Translations under genes and position numbers: made by a program
Shown here: piece after piece, positions 22,930 to 34,159 of the stretch
Numbering within the stretch: position 1 is the stretch's first letter
Layout of the letters: the number at the start of each line of letters is the position of its first letter
Source of the DNA: Diabrotica undecimpunctata
Taxonomy: Eukaryota > Arthropoda > Insecta > Coleoptera > Chrysomelidae
Assembly: GCF_040954645.1 (NCBI RefSeq)
Contig: NC_092803.1
Span: 9,425,230 to 9,489,229, forward strand
DNA: 64,000 bases
Direction: 5' to 3'
Notes under the pieces: generated by a model
The model's input: the letters and a program-made list of their open reading frames with translations, nothing else
What the model was told of the DNA's origin: nothing
The model's database searches: none

Positions 22930-24612
22930 CAACTAGAGTAATTTTCGGTCTTCATGGTATATTACGAAGCATGCGGCTAGGCAAAGACCAAGTTTGTCAG
23001 TACATATCAGACATTCATAAATCGTATCTTTTCTTTTTTATTCACTGTACACACCCTGCACTTTTTACGTTTCGTTTCTCCTTTTGTATTTTTCTAAGCT
23101 ATTTTGCTCCAAATATGCCGTTCAGATAAGTTATTCAATGTTTTAGGAACATTTTTCTGAGAAGAGCGTAGTAAATTTCTTATAATTTCTAGTCGAAAGT
23201 CATAGAGAGAAAGTTTTGTTCCAGAATATTTGTTAAATAAAAAATAAGAGTTTACTAAAATCACTTGTAGTATACGTATACCCAATTTTTTGTACCAGCG
23301 AAGGGTTTTTTTTTTCGCAAGGATAGTATGATAACATTTGATCTTTGCGATCAACACCACTCATATTTTTATTATATTCGGCGATTGGAAGAGGTTTTAG
23401 TTTTTTTTTGTTTTCGTTCTCACATTCTACCATAACATTGCTGAACTCAGTGGATGTATACATTACTTCTCGTTTATCGACCCATTTGCCAACAACAGCG
23501 ACGTTTTTGTATTTTGCTACTGACTCGCCTTTTTTTAACTTGGCTTTAGTCACTTCTACTGGATTTCCTTGTCTTCTTCACAGAAGAGTTCCTGTACAAT
23601 ATGTTTTGTTCTCCATAAGTGTTTCGGCAAGGTCTATACTCATATAAAAATTGTCCATAAACAACGAGTGACCTGCGTTTAGATGTTTGTGCATCAATTC
23701 CATGACAACTTTTTTTGAATGGTCTGTTCCGGCGGTAGTATCAAATTTACCAGCATAAAATTTTCATATTTTGAACTAATCCGTTAGGTTCAATAAGTAC
23801 ATACATTTTTATACCAAATTTATAGCGCTAATTTTTAATATACATTCTAAAACAGAAACGATCACCCCATAAAACTACTGATTTATCAAGAGAGAGATTT
23901 TTGTCAGGCTTGTCATTCATTTTTTTATTAAAATAATTTAACAATGGACGAATTTTGTACATCTTGTCCTCTATTACATCTCCTACCTCTGGATTTTTGG
24001 CAAAGTGCAGACACCGAAGAATTAACAAAAAACGGTCTCTACCCATATTTTCTGGGAAACACTTTACATTAAAAAGACTATCAGTTTTCCAATAATCTTG
24101 CGTTTTGTTGGTTTTCCATGACCCCATGTGTAAGAGTAGCCCAAAAAAGGTGTCTTACTTTGTGGTGGCTCTACCAACAAGTTGCAACATCTAATATACT
24201 CAAATTGTTTCATTCCATCATGATCATTTTGCCATTCATGTGTATTTGGATTTACTGCATTTGAATTTAAATTTTCATTGGGTTCTTCCCCATAACCTGC
24301 ATTTGGATTTAAATTTTCATTCGGTTCCTCCCCGTTTTGCATGGCTTGCGCAATACCCAAAATATCGTCGTCACCTACAGAAATACAAATTTAACACTTC
24401 TTTAAACTCACTTGTTTCCAACTTACCCAACTCATACCCATCCTCATCGTATGGAGATGGAATATATTCGTCTTCCGATGAAGTATATTCATCTTCACTC
24501 TCTGATTGTGTTAAAAAGTATTCAAGTTCTTCTTCTGTTAACTCTTTAGGTTTTTTACGGATATGTTTTTACGTTTTGGCTGAGAACAACCTGACTCTGC
24601 GTTCTCCATCAT
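22930..24612 (-). pseudogene. piggyBac transposase, frameshifted
   Basis: A start codon at 24612 opens MENAESGCSQPKRK; after an early frameshift an acidic N-terminus (SESEDEYTSSEDEYIPS) follows. A 53-bp intron with GTAAGT and TTTCTGTAG ends is apparent at 24375-24427. Then come the DDE_Tnp_1_7 blocks: CFPENMGRDRFLLILRCLHF, NLSLDKSVVLWGDRF with the first catalytic Asp, RMYIKN, later NMSGVDRKDQML, and a C-terminal Cys-rich domain near 22935-23075 (RKKCRVC, CLICTDKLGLC) that binds the transposon ends in family members. Stops and frameshifts between 23560 and 23830 show the gene is inactive. Confidence 0.85.
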
Positions 24613-24850
24613 TGCAATAGTCAAACAAGTATCAGAATAAAAGGAAACAACAAAATTGAAAACTGTGATGTATTTCCGTTACCTGATGCTACTCTTAGTT
24701 GCTGATGTAGCAAATAAACGCACAAATCTCGTTCTAATAAAATATCATACTATAAATAGAAGTCATGTTTAAAGCGCGGATCCGCGCCATTAGCACCGAG
24801 AATTGAACGGCCTGGACGCGGATCCGCGCCTTAAGCATTGAACCTGTTAA

Positions 24851-25000
24851 AGTAAATAAGTAGATATAATATACGATTAAATAAGATAACATTATAATAC
24901 AGTAATGACAATGTTGAATGTAAAATATGTAAATAAATACTAAATACTTTCACAAACTCACATGATAGCATGATATTGATAACACTTGCGTAATGATGGT
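24851..25000 (+). repeat. dispersed repeat Rep1, copy 1, right part
   Basis: AAATAAGTAG, then TGTAAAATATG and TACTAAATACTTTC, match 42998-43092 in order. Joined to 21985-22585 it forms one interrupted repeat copy. Confidence 0.75.
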
Positions 25001-25750
25001 TTAACTCTCCCGAAAATTACTTGAACTCTGTTATTTCTATAAAATTATCACAAACTCTCCCATCTCTACTGAATACCAATTTCTCTACCCGATATTTGCA
25101 ATATTTTCCTAAATACATTTATATTGTTTTTGTTCGAAAAATAGAGATTTTTTTCGTATTATTAAGTTATGTTTGAGTTTCGGAATAAAGGATTGGCTGG
25201 AAACAAAAAATTGGACGAGCAAAGTTGGAAAAATAAACTAATAATTCTTATCTCGAGCGTTAGTTATTGGCTTTGTGGGTAAATGTTATTATAAGTGAAA
25301 AAGTTTCCAAATTGGTTATGTTATATAATGCCGTTTTTCTATTTAGTTATCTGGAGCTTCGAATTTATTCAAGCTTTAAAATACATCGAATAGTTTTTCA
25401 CAAAAAATGATATTGGACTTTGTGGCTTTTTGTAATATATAACATTTTATGGTCATTGGTTGATATGTAGAATCAAAATTAAACACAAATAAAAGATTTA
25501 ATGGATTCGGCCGTTACTTGATGGAAGTTCATTTTATCAAGCAATAAAACACTGAAAACTTTTGTTTTTGATATTTTCCACAAATTTTATTCTAATTTAC
25601 TATCACTACAGCTGTTTCGGCAGACTGCCTTTCTCATGTGAGCTATTTTTGTTAATCGTCCAATACTGTATAGTCTTTAACTATAAAAAAATTATTATAA
25701 ATTATATATTTATATTTTTATTATATATTTATATCTTTAATTAAACATTG
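25001..25750. other. gene-free stretch
   Basis: AT-rich DNA without a supported gene. CTACAGCTGTTTCGGCAGAC...CTGCCTTTCTCA near 25605-25635 looks like a piece of a retroelement 3' UTR, but this is only an impression. Confidence 0.4.
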
Positions 25751-25933
25751 AAACTTGTTTTTGATGGGATTGTGTCACTAGAAATTCTCAAAGACGAACG
25801 GATGTATACGAATGATCTACAATCACCTCACGATTACTGCTCAGTAGCTTTTGGCAATGAAAAACTACTATTTTCTCGGAAAAAGAAAGGTTTTCTGTTC
25901 CTGAAATGTGCGATATGTCATATATATCCTTGC

Positions 25934-25935
<2 letters not shown>

Positions 25936-25998
<63 letters not shown>
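25936..25998. repeat. (TA)n microsatellite inside piggyBac relic
   Basis: About 31 TA units replace part of the transposase coding region; read on the minus strand in frame they encode alternating Tyr and Ile. Confidence 0.97.
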
Positions 25999-26000
<2 letters not shown>

Positions 26001-26197
26001 AAAATTCCAGGTGTATCCGCGAAGTTCAGATGCACTGGGACATAGGGAAAATATTTTGATGTCAAATCGACTTCTTTTGCTTTTTATGTACTGTCGAAAA
26101 TTGAGTCGACCTTTATACCACATAATTTGCTCATCTATTGCGAAAACTGATCCTGGGTCCACTATGTTTTGACAATTACTCTAATAAGAACCATAAA

Positions 26198-26224
26198 AAT
26201 GCCTAGTCTGCTAGACTAGGCATT
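26198..26224. repeat. 12-bp stem hairpin
   Basis: AATGCCTAGTCT and its exact reverse complement are separated by GCT. It lies in a gap between two recognisable transposase blocks and may mark a deletion scar or small foldback insertion. Confidence 0.8.
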
Positions 26225-26810
26225 AGTAACTTGTGCATTACTTTTGACAAGTTCTGGGGTGAAAATCTAAGGAGTTTACGAATTGCCAAAAAGCGATTCC
26301 GGCTCATAACAGATTTATGAAAAACTGGAGGATCAGTGCATATATGATCTGTACTCTAATAATCTGAAATTTGCGGACACTTGGTCAATCCAATGAGAAA
26401 ATATAGCGCTATAAATACATACATTTCTTCTGTTGTCACTGGTTTATAAGTAAGACCAAACACTTTCATAGCGGTGTGTGCATTATCATTAAAATATTTA
26501 TCAGCTCTTTAATCGGCCCATTCGCATAGTTTTTAACAATACTGCTACTTACAAATGACTCAAAACAGTTTACAGTTTCCGTACAATCTTGAAAGTCAAT
26601 AGCTGGGTGAAAGTTATAGTCAAAGCGAAATTCGGGTCTTGGAAGCTTATCATCAAACGGATCCGTAACGGCTGTCCATCCGCTCATTTGTACCCCATCG
26701 ATGACTTCGTCCTCATTCGTTGATGAATAATTGCTGTCTTAATTGCTTTCGAAGTCACTATTAGACATTTCATAACTCAAATCACTTTCACTCTCGATAT
26801 CCGAACCCAT

Positions 26811-28481
26811 TTTTACAAATATAAAACAGAATTACGTACCTAATAGGCAAGAAAAAGAACACGTGCTCTCTCAGCAAACTATAAACGTGCACTAAATAAA
26901 TATCTTGCCGCTGCGCTGCGTTGGGTTGCCACCAGACTGATCGTCGATCTAGAGCTGTTAATATTATTCTTGGAATTATAAGAAAAATGGCTAAAGTTTA
27001 TTCATTTAGCAAATTCCCATCTGTAAACATAAGCACGTGTTGATATTCGCCCTCTCATTCGTCAAGATGCTATTAAATATAATTTATATTGCCTTAAGCC
27101 AGACGGATTTTAATGTTACAGATCCAAACTTGCCACTCTGTTTAAATCCAAATTGTAGCGTGTTGCTTTTTTATTCAAAATGTTTACTTTGTTATGTATC
27201 TCTCAGTTAATAAATATTTTATTTTAGCACATTTTTCTTCAATGGAACATTAAATTTTGCTCACAGTGATCAAATTTCAAGAAATTCTTACACTAATAGT
27301 TTCAAAAGTAAATATTTTTAAAAATCATATAATATACCTCAGTACGACCCTGTTTGGCTTTCACGTGCGTTTGTTGACAGATGGGAATTTGTAAAACGAA
27401 TTAGGTATCACCATGATATCGTTGTATGGATATCCATGTCCTACTGCGATCCAAATTAATCTACAGAGCCCTACACCACTTTTACATAGTGCATTAATAT
27501 CCCCTATATGAATATCCCTTTGTGGATATGGTGATAAAGTTCGCCATACCTAAAAAGATGCATACGTGGATACGATGTTGTGAAAATGCAACACTCCTGT
27601 CTGCCCTTATGTTATACTATCCTCCTACTGTTACTCATTTTTTATGTTAGTAAAGTCACCAGTAAAGTGCGAAAAGGGTAGCTGAGTGAATAGTATACCT
27701 ACTCGTCAGTTTAATGTTTACACCTGCAATGAGGTTTTTAGACATTCATATATTTAATATTGTAGCAAACAGTATAGGGTACTCTTAATTTATCATGGCT
27801 GAATAATTCAAGCAATATAAAGTAAAAAATAGTTTTTTAAACTGTTTATGTTCAAGCTAACCATTTCTTTTTCCGCAGCCACAATATAACTAACAGATAA
27901 ACGATCAAAAACCCTAACACGACGTCTAATGTCCGTAATAAAACCATTTATAGTCCAACCAAATTTCATCTCCTATCAAAATTTAATTGAACTCGTGGCG
28001 GCCGCTCGTAATTGGCATTCCGCTCATGACAAAAGTAATAAATATGCATCCTGCATGAAGATGCAAATTCGATAACGACTCATTGTGTTTGCTATCTCGT
28101 CGCGCCCTTCATTTCCAAATTCGCTGCGAAAATCGCATCATTCCGCGATTCGGGCCAATGGATCTATTTGTTGTGATATACGTTTAGTTTTGCTCGAACA
28201 ACTACAGTTGCAGGGGTTTTAGGATTTGGTAGTGCAATGTTAGAATCGATGGTATAAAATTTTATTAATCCTATAACGATTTGTGCTACAGTTCATCAAA
28301 TATTGAAAAATGTTTTGTTTTTATACGGTTGGGGATGCGCAAGGGAATTTAATTTACTGTCAGGGATAATGCAAGTTAGCTATAGTTGATTTCATATCAG
28401 ATTTCTATCACGCCATTGTTCGCTGCAGTAATTAAAGAGTGGAAATTATTGAAAACTTAAACTCTAGTCATTCTTCTAAAG
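26811..28481. other. gene-free stretch
   Basis: No supported gene. 27960-28200 is GC-richer and complex (contains GTGGCGGCCGCTCG and CGCATCATTCCGCGATTC) and looks like unique rather than repetitive DNA. Confidence 0.5.
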
Positions 28482-28496
28482 CGTTAATTTATTTTT

Positions 28497-28778
28497 ATAT
28501 ATATACCCGGTATTTAGGCGGCACACGCCCTTCCGGTAGGGATCTATGGAGGAGTATCACCGAGCCGCAAGCCCTTATCTCTTGCCGTACTGCTCCACCA
28601 TAGGCCGATCAGATACCAGCATATTCTAGACTAAGCCGCAGATTCATTTAGAATTTTAAACTGCTGCGTTAGCCTTTTTGTTTTCTGTACACCGAGCTGG
28701 GGATTGAACTGACATCTCTCGCAGTGAAGCGAAGGAGAAGTCAGCTGCCCAGCCCGCTTGGCTATCCGATCGACCGAT
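28497..28778 (-). mobile_element. tRNA-derived SINE, ~282 bp
   Basis: The element is bounded by a perfect 15-bp direct repeat CGTTAATTTATTTTT at 28482-28496 and 28779-28793. On the minus strand the head begins GGTCGATCGG, has an A box TAGCCAAGCGGG (28753-28764) and a B box AGTTCAATCCCC (28699-28710), the internal pol III promoter of a tRNA gene, then about 180 bp of unrelated body and a short TATATATA tail next to the left duplication. This is the standard structure of a SINE mobilised by LINE machinery. The body resembles no sequence elsewhere in the window. Confidence 0.88.
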
Positions 28779-28849
28779 CGTTAATTTATTTTTCATTCTT
28801 TTTATTTAAAGTAATAACGTATATGAAGAATACCATAATCTAAAAAGAG

Positions 28850-29760
28850 TGGTAAGTAAGGTTGTAAGGGACCAGAAAGTGGAAGAAAATAATCAAAACG
28901 TCCCTGGCTTTTTGACGAGATAAACGAATTAATAAAAGAAATAAACACTTTTTTACAAGTGGTGGCTGACAACTAAGAATAAACACCAACAAAAAGACGT
29001 ATATGAAAATAAACATGAGACCACCAATCCTACGACCACTTGTTATAGAAAACGACTCTATAGAAGCAGTGAACGAATTTGTACATCTGGAAGCGCTCCT
29101 TAACCAGAATTTGCACGGTCAACAGATGCTATTTTTGGCTTAATATCCTCCCCAAATCCACAATTATATTGAGAAATACAAAAATAAAACTATACAAAAC
29201 AATAATATGCCCAGTTCTAACATATGGGTCATAGACCTGGACTCTGACCTGGACTCTGAACAAAAAGTAATGAAAAAATGTTAGGATGTTTCGAAAGAAA
29301 AGTACTAAGGGGAATCTATGGAGCAGTGAATGACAATGGAGTGTAGAGAAGACGATACCACTTCGAACTTTATAGAATATACCAGGAACCAGCTATCGTA
29401 AAACATATTAGGATAGGACGTCTGAAATGGATAGGGCACGTAATGCGGACGGACCAAAATGACACAGACCTCATCATCATGACCTTATTGGTCAGAGAAA
29501 AGGAAGGCTCAGAAAAAGATTCCTAGATAACATAGATAAAGACATGAGAAATATGGGAATACGTGCTTGGCGGAGGAAGGCGATGGATAGAGACGACTGG
29601 AAAGAAATTCTTGAGGAGGCTAGGATCGACGCAGGGTTGTAAAGCTAGAATTATGATGATGGCTGACAACTAAACTAGTCCAACATAGCGAAGAGTACCA
29701 AGCAAAATATACGGAACTGCGAAAATCATTATAAATAGAAAAACATACAGGTTTTGTGAA
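28850..29760 (+). pseudogene. old LINE linker region (LINE-N) interrupted by LINE-M
   Basis: 28900-28976 (FDEINELIKEINTF in shifted frames) and 29673-29730 (LVQHSEEYQAKYTELRKSL) read as the linker between endonuclease and RT of an RTE-like LINE. The two pieces join across the 14-bp target duplication of LINE-M. The region is heavily degraded. Confidence 0.5.
28977..29658 (+). mobile_element. 5'-truncated RTE-like LINE (LINE-M)
   Basis: The insertion is flanked by a 14-bp direct repeat TGGCTGACAACTAA (28963-28976 and 29659-29672). Broken frames read MLGCFERKVLRGIYGAVN, YRIYQEPAIVKHIRIGRLKW, IGHVMRTD and DKDMRNMGIRAWRRKAMDRD, the C-terminal domain of an RTE-like ORF, and the 3' end is an ATGATG tail. 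No RT core is present and stops are frequent. Confidence 0.8.
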
Positions 29761-30164
29761 CAAAACTGTATTTGTGTTGCGAACCTGTTAGCGTAGTCAA
29801 CACGTCAATAACTGATTTAATTCCTTAACCAGAACGGAAAAAACATTATGGTTATATGATAGTTTAAAACAGACTAGAATACATAACTGAAGATCCTTTA
29901 CTTAATAATAACATAACACACAGAAATGTAACTATTAGAACAGACGAACCCCACTATCCAGAATAAAGGATGGCCCATTCTTGTCAAATTACTAAAGGCG
30001 ACTAAAGAGGTCTGTGTCTATGGAACAGAATAACACACATCTAATTCAAAGTTGTTGTGTGTGTGGTGTCAGTTTCCTTTGATAGTAAACTTAATCCATT
30101 ATCCAAACTGATGCAAAATTGTTGTCAGCAAATATTCTACTGGAGTGGAAAACGGCGCGCTCTT
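29760..30164. other. gene-free stretch
   Basis: No supported gene. It may be further degraded LINE sequence but no motif could be read. Confidence 0.4.
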
Positions 30165-31430
30165 CTTCTTATTTAGGTACCATCTCCTCTAAGGAGGTTG
30201 GTAATCATCGCAGCTATTTTCACTTTTGAGATTGCAGCTCTGAACAAGTCGACGGAACTGCAACTATACCACTTTCTCAGATTGTTGAGCCAGGAGATTT
30301 CTTTTTCCAATACTTGGTTTTCCCGGTATTTTTCCCTTCTTTATGGTTTGTAGCAACACATATTTATCCCCTCTCATAACGTGGCCGAGATATTGTCACT
30401 TTCTTATCTGAATCGTATTCATGATTTCCATTTCCTTTGGCATCTTTCTGAGGACCTCAACATTTGTTATTCGATCTACCCAACTTATTTTTAATATTCT
30501 TCAGTAGGTCCACATCTCGAATGCTTTAAGTCGATCGCTCACCTCTTTCTTTAAGGTCTAGGCCTCCACCCCATACAGCAGCACTGAAAACACATATGAA
30601 CGTAATATTCTTATTTTGAGTGGCAAACTAAGGTCTCTACTGCATAATACTTTTCTCATCTTATTAAATGTTGCTCTAGCTTGTCAAATTCTCATTTTTA
30701 TTTCTTCTGTATACTCGTTATTTTCATTAATAATTGTACCAAGATATCTGTATTTTTTTACTTTTTCTATTGGAACCCCTCTTATGTTTAGAATGTCTTG
30801 TTATGTTTTGGAAATTGTCATAAATTTTGATTTATTAGCATTTAGCGTTAGTCCGCTTTCCTCACTAGCATTTACTACATTATCTTAAAGTGTCTGTAGA
30901 TCTTGTATATTCTCTGCAATTAGTATAGTATCATCGGCATATCTGATATTGTTGATGGGTCTGCCGTTGACTTTTATTCCAATTGTTACATTTTCAAGTG
31001 ATTTTTTAATTATTTCTTCCGAATATAGATTGAACAATAAGGGGGAGGGTATGCAACCTTGCCTTACGCCTCTTTTTATCTCTACTTCCTCCGAAAGTTC
31101 TTTGCCTACTCTGACTTTTGCTGTTTGGTTTTAAGTAGAGATGAATTATTATTCTTAAGTCTTTTTTGTCAATGTGTTTGTCTTTAAGTAACTGTATAAG
31201 ACGGTTGTGTCCGACCTTATCGAACGCCTTATTGTAATCAATAAAACAAACATAGAGTGGTTGGTTTACATCCGTACATCTTTGCATGAGGACGTTAAAT
31301 CAAAATAATGCCTCTCGTGTACCCATGGCAGTCCTAAATCCAAATTGGGTTTTAGTGATGTCTTGTTCCACTTTTCTGAAAATTCTTAAATGGATAATTT
31401 TTAAGAATATTTTAGTGTGTGACTCATTAG
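30165..31430 (-). pseudogene. RTE-like LINE-C fragment with RT core
   Basis: Minus-strand frames give FGFRTAMGTREALF, VCFIDYNKAFDKVGHNRLIQ (RT motif A), INNIRYADDTILIAE (motif C intact, near 30925) and the C-terminal domain down to about 30165. The same order and wording occur in LINE-A and LINE-D, so these are members of one RTE-like group. Frameshifts and stops separate the blocks; the endonuclease is absent. Confidence 0.82.
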
Positions 31431-31534
31431 ACTAATTATACGGTGGTCATTACATTCTTTTGCATTGGGCGCACTAAATATATATTTTTAAGAAACAAAA
31501 CAGAATAGTACTGTAAGCTCACTGTTCAATAAAG

Positions 31535-31700
31535 TTAATATTAATAAAATAAGACGGAACATCGGTCATAAAATTGAAGAAGATCAAAGCGTTTTCACCC
31601 CAGATAGATCCTGTACAGACAGCTTATTTATTTTAGAACAGATGGCAGAAACGTTTATAGCTGTAGGAAAAGAATTACATTTGGAATTTTCAAAATGTTT
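31535..31700 (+). pseudogene. short RT fingers fragment, opposite strand
   Basis: The plus strand reads IRRNIGHKIEEDQSVFTPDR and SCTDSLFILEQMAETFIAVG, a reverse-transcriptase segment just before motif A of RTE-like LINEs. The fragment stops near 31700. Confidence 0.6.
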
Positions 31701-31822
31701 TCGGACTTATCTGTCCATCTTCAGTGAACTTTTTAGTACTTGCTAAATAGCCCCAGAACCAAACAGTGGTTGAGTTTAAATGGATGAAACAATATTTGAG
31801 GGTATTGAAGGTATTAAACGTA

Positions 31823-33322
31823 CAGTCTGTCCCAAACCCTTCTTTCAGTGCGTCACTAATTTTGACGTCATAGGATTTTAAGAATCTCGAGAATTATTGC
31901 ATGACATTTTAGTTAAATCTGACAGTTGCAGGATTGTAATCGGCTAAATGTGAAAAGATTATTTTTTTAAAATGTGAAGTAAAAACTTTAAGAATTCAAA
32001 TTTTTTTTTACTTTACATATTAGAGGTCCCGTCCTGTATAAAAATTTTTATTGCGCATTATATTGGAATATTTTGTCATAATTGCTATGCTATACATTCC
32101 AAAGAAAGTGCTTAATTAGCTAAGATTTATTTATGGATTTATTATTATTTATTATAAACACTATGGAATTGGAATGTTTGTTTATTTAAAATAATGCTTC
32201 CTCCTATAGAATCTTTTAAGAGTTGACTGCGAGATAAAAAAATTTACTGGCAATTGCAAGGCATCAAAGCAAACATTCCTGTGATAAAATAGCATCGATT
32301 GAAATCAGTCATATTCGGATAAGTAATTTTCGGAAAGTTTCTGTGGCAGCCATTAGTTTAATTTTGTGAAGATTTATCATAAAATCCTGAAAATAGTTTA
32401 AATAGTGAGTTATTCTACTAGATTGGGTGGGCAAATGAAAGAGTGTTATGAAGTTTAGGTAAAAAAACAATGGACAGTTTAAATAGTAAAGCAGTTGATT
32501 TTTGAGTTAATCTAAGAGTTTCGGTATGCAGATGAAATAGTGTTAATGGAGTTTAGTTAAAAAACAAGATACCGAATGTAAGTTTATGTAAATAGTTTAA
32601 ATAGAGAAGCAGTCGATTTTTGAGTTAATCTACCAGTTTCGGTATGCAGATGAAATAGTGTCAATGCCGTTTAGTTAAAAAACAAGATACCGAATGTAAG
32701 TTTACCTTCTTTTTTTATGAATAACAAAAATGAATATTATATTTCAAACAATCCACAATCCGATTCAGAACCTAATTCATTAAAATCAATGATTACAGGG
32801 GATATGTGGCTGGCATCAATTATATCTTATATTTTAATAAAATGTGGTTCTAAAAAGAACCGTTTTAATACAATATGTTCTAATTGAAAATAATTTAATA
32901 ATTTTAATATTAGGCTTTGTTCTTTCTCGGTATATCTCGGCATATTTAAAATATTTTTTTGACAATAAATACAAAATTAAATTTTCACTGTAAAATGTCT
33001 GAAAATACTAACCTGGAATGACAATTATCATTTTATCAGTTGACATTATCATAGTACTGTCACTATTGAGACCATCTGCGTCAAATTATATTTATGCGCA
33101 TCATTGATTGAATATCTATTTAGCGCATTCTAAACTCCAACCAATTATATATCCGTAAGTAGAATTCGCTTTAATATGCAAATACCCGTGAACGATACAT
33201 AATTTTGTAAGTTCTATATATAATAATCACAGACTTACGTTTTTTTCTGTCACTTCTAGCTTAATACGTTAGAGAGAATTCGATCAACTTGACGCACTGA
33301 AAGAAGGGTTTATGATGAACTG
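31823..33322. mobile_element. non-autonomous mariner-type element, 1.5 kb
   Basis: TA dinucleotides flank the segment (31821-31822 and 33323-33324). The ends are inverted repeats starting CAGT, and AACCCTTCTTTCAGTGCGTC occurs about 14 bp in from each end on opposite strands (left 31836-31855; right copy near 33290-33310). TA duplication and CAGT ends fit Tc1/mariner. No transposase was found inside; the interior has AT-rich filler and a 118-bp minisatellite. Confidence 0.75.
32395..32711. repeat. 118-bp tandem repeat, 2.7 units
   Basis: Units begin AGTTTAAATAG at 32395, 32476 and 32594. The second and third are close copies (for example AGTTTCGGTATGCAGATGAA and AAAAACAAGATACCGAATGT in both), and the first is shortened to 81 bp and more divergent. 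Confidence 0.9.
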
Positions 33323-33324
33323 TA

Positions 33325-34155
33325 TTGAGGGTATTGAATTGAATTGTATGGCAGTCTGCCGATGCTCTTAGATTACCAACCGAGAAAGTAAGTCCCTACT
33401 CGAACGAATTTGACTACATCTAGACAGTAGGACTAATAGTTTAGATGTAATTTACTTCGAAAAAACTACTCAAAAAGTTTATCGAAGTTTGTCTAGAGCA
33501 ACTCGAAGAGAATTTCGTGCAAATTGTATGGTAAATTTTATTGTTTCTAAGAGTAGATCCTAAAACAGTCGAGAAAATGAAGCATACGCATGATGTATGT
33601 CAATAAAAGGTAAAACTTCGCCTTTACTAAAGGCGAATACCTTTTTTAACGTGCCTAACAAGCAACTCACAAACAAATTTATATTTCTCACATAAGGTTG
33701 AATATTACAGACCTTTAAGTTATTATTGACCGTTATTATTTGCTCTTCGGACTCTATACATATAAACCTCCGAGATAAACTTCTCTGTAAGGTCAATAGA
33801 GAGATTTAATACACTTGTTAGGGGCTAAATTTCCACTTAGTGCCCCCAATCCGTAACTCAATCCCGTGTCCTAATTAAACACATTTGCAAACACATAAAT
33901 TCATGTTTGCATGGTAAAGGTGTTAATGGAACTTATATACCGGGTGACCAGATGAAACAAAAGCTTAGAATAAAACAATAAAATATTAGTACTACCACCC
34001 ATCAATGATGTATCTAACCAACTACATAAATCGATGTAGTTGAACCTCTGAATATATTCACAAATACCATTACTCATATTTATACGCAGTAAATCAAAAT
34101 ATTTAAGTCAGCTGTAGGTCAATGCACTGCAAATGCGCATAAGTTCCATTCGAGA
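33325..34155. other. gene-free stretch
   Basis: No recognisable gene or repeat. An open frame on the minus strand (33560-33796) resembles no known protein. Confidence 0.45.
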
Positions 34156-34159
34156 TTCT

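Larger units (their letters stand above)
22590..24846 (-). mobile_element. piggyBac-family transposon
   Basis: The element is flanked by TTAA at 22586-22589 and 24847-24850, the piggyBac target site. Its ends are short inverted repeats: CAGGTTCACTGC at the left, and CAGGTTCAATGC on the opposite strand at the right. Two copies of a 12-bp palindrome CGCGGATCCGCG lie inside each end (22734-22745, 22790-22801, 24775-24786, 24817-24828). The transposase gene runs on the minus strand. A related repeat at 42900-43110 lacks the insertion, giving a paralogous empty site. Confidence 0.92.
25750..26810 (-). pseudogene. second piggyBac transposase relic
   Basis: An N-terminal frame starts at 26810 (MGSDIESESDLSYEMSNSD), has a stop near 26742, then continues with SGWTAVTDPFDDKLPRPEF. 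Farther left come FLAIRKLLRF, VFAIDEQIMWYKGRLNFRQY (first catalytic Asp in IDE) and YIKSKRSRFDIK; then the frame enters a (TA)n run at 25936-25998, and beyond it SEKIVVFHCQKLLSSNREV and VIVDHSYTSV match the next piggyBac block. The third block and Cys-rich C-terminus are missing. It is clearly a different family from the element at 22590-24846. No terminal repeats were located. Confidence 0.8.

Noticed and set aside
33560..33796. 78-codon minus-strand frame
   Set aside because: No similarity or splice context; likely chance in AT-rich DNA.
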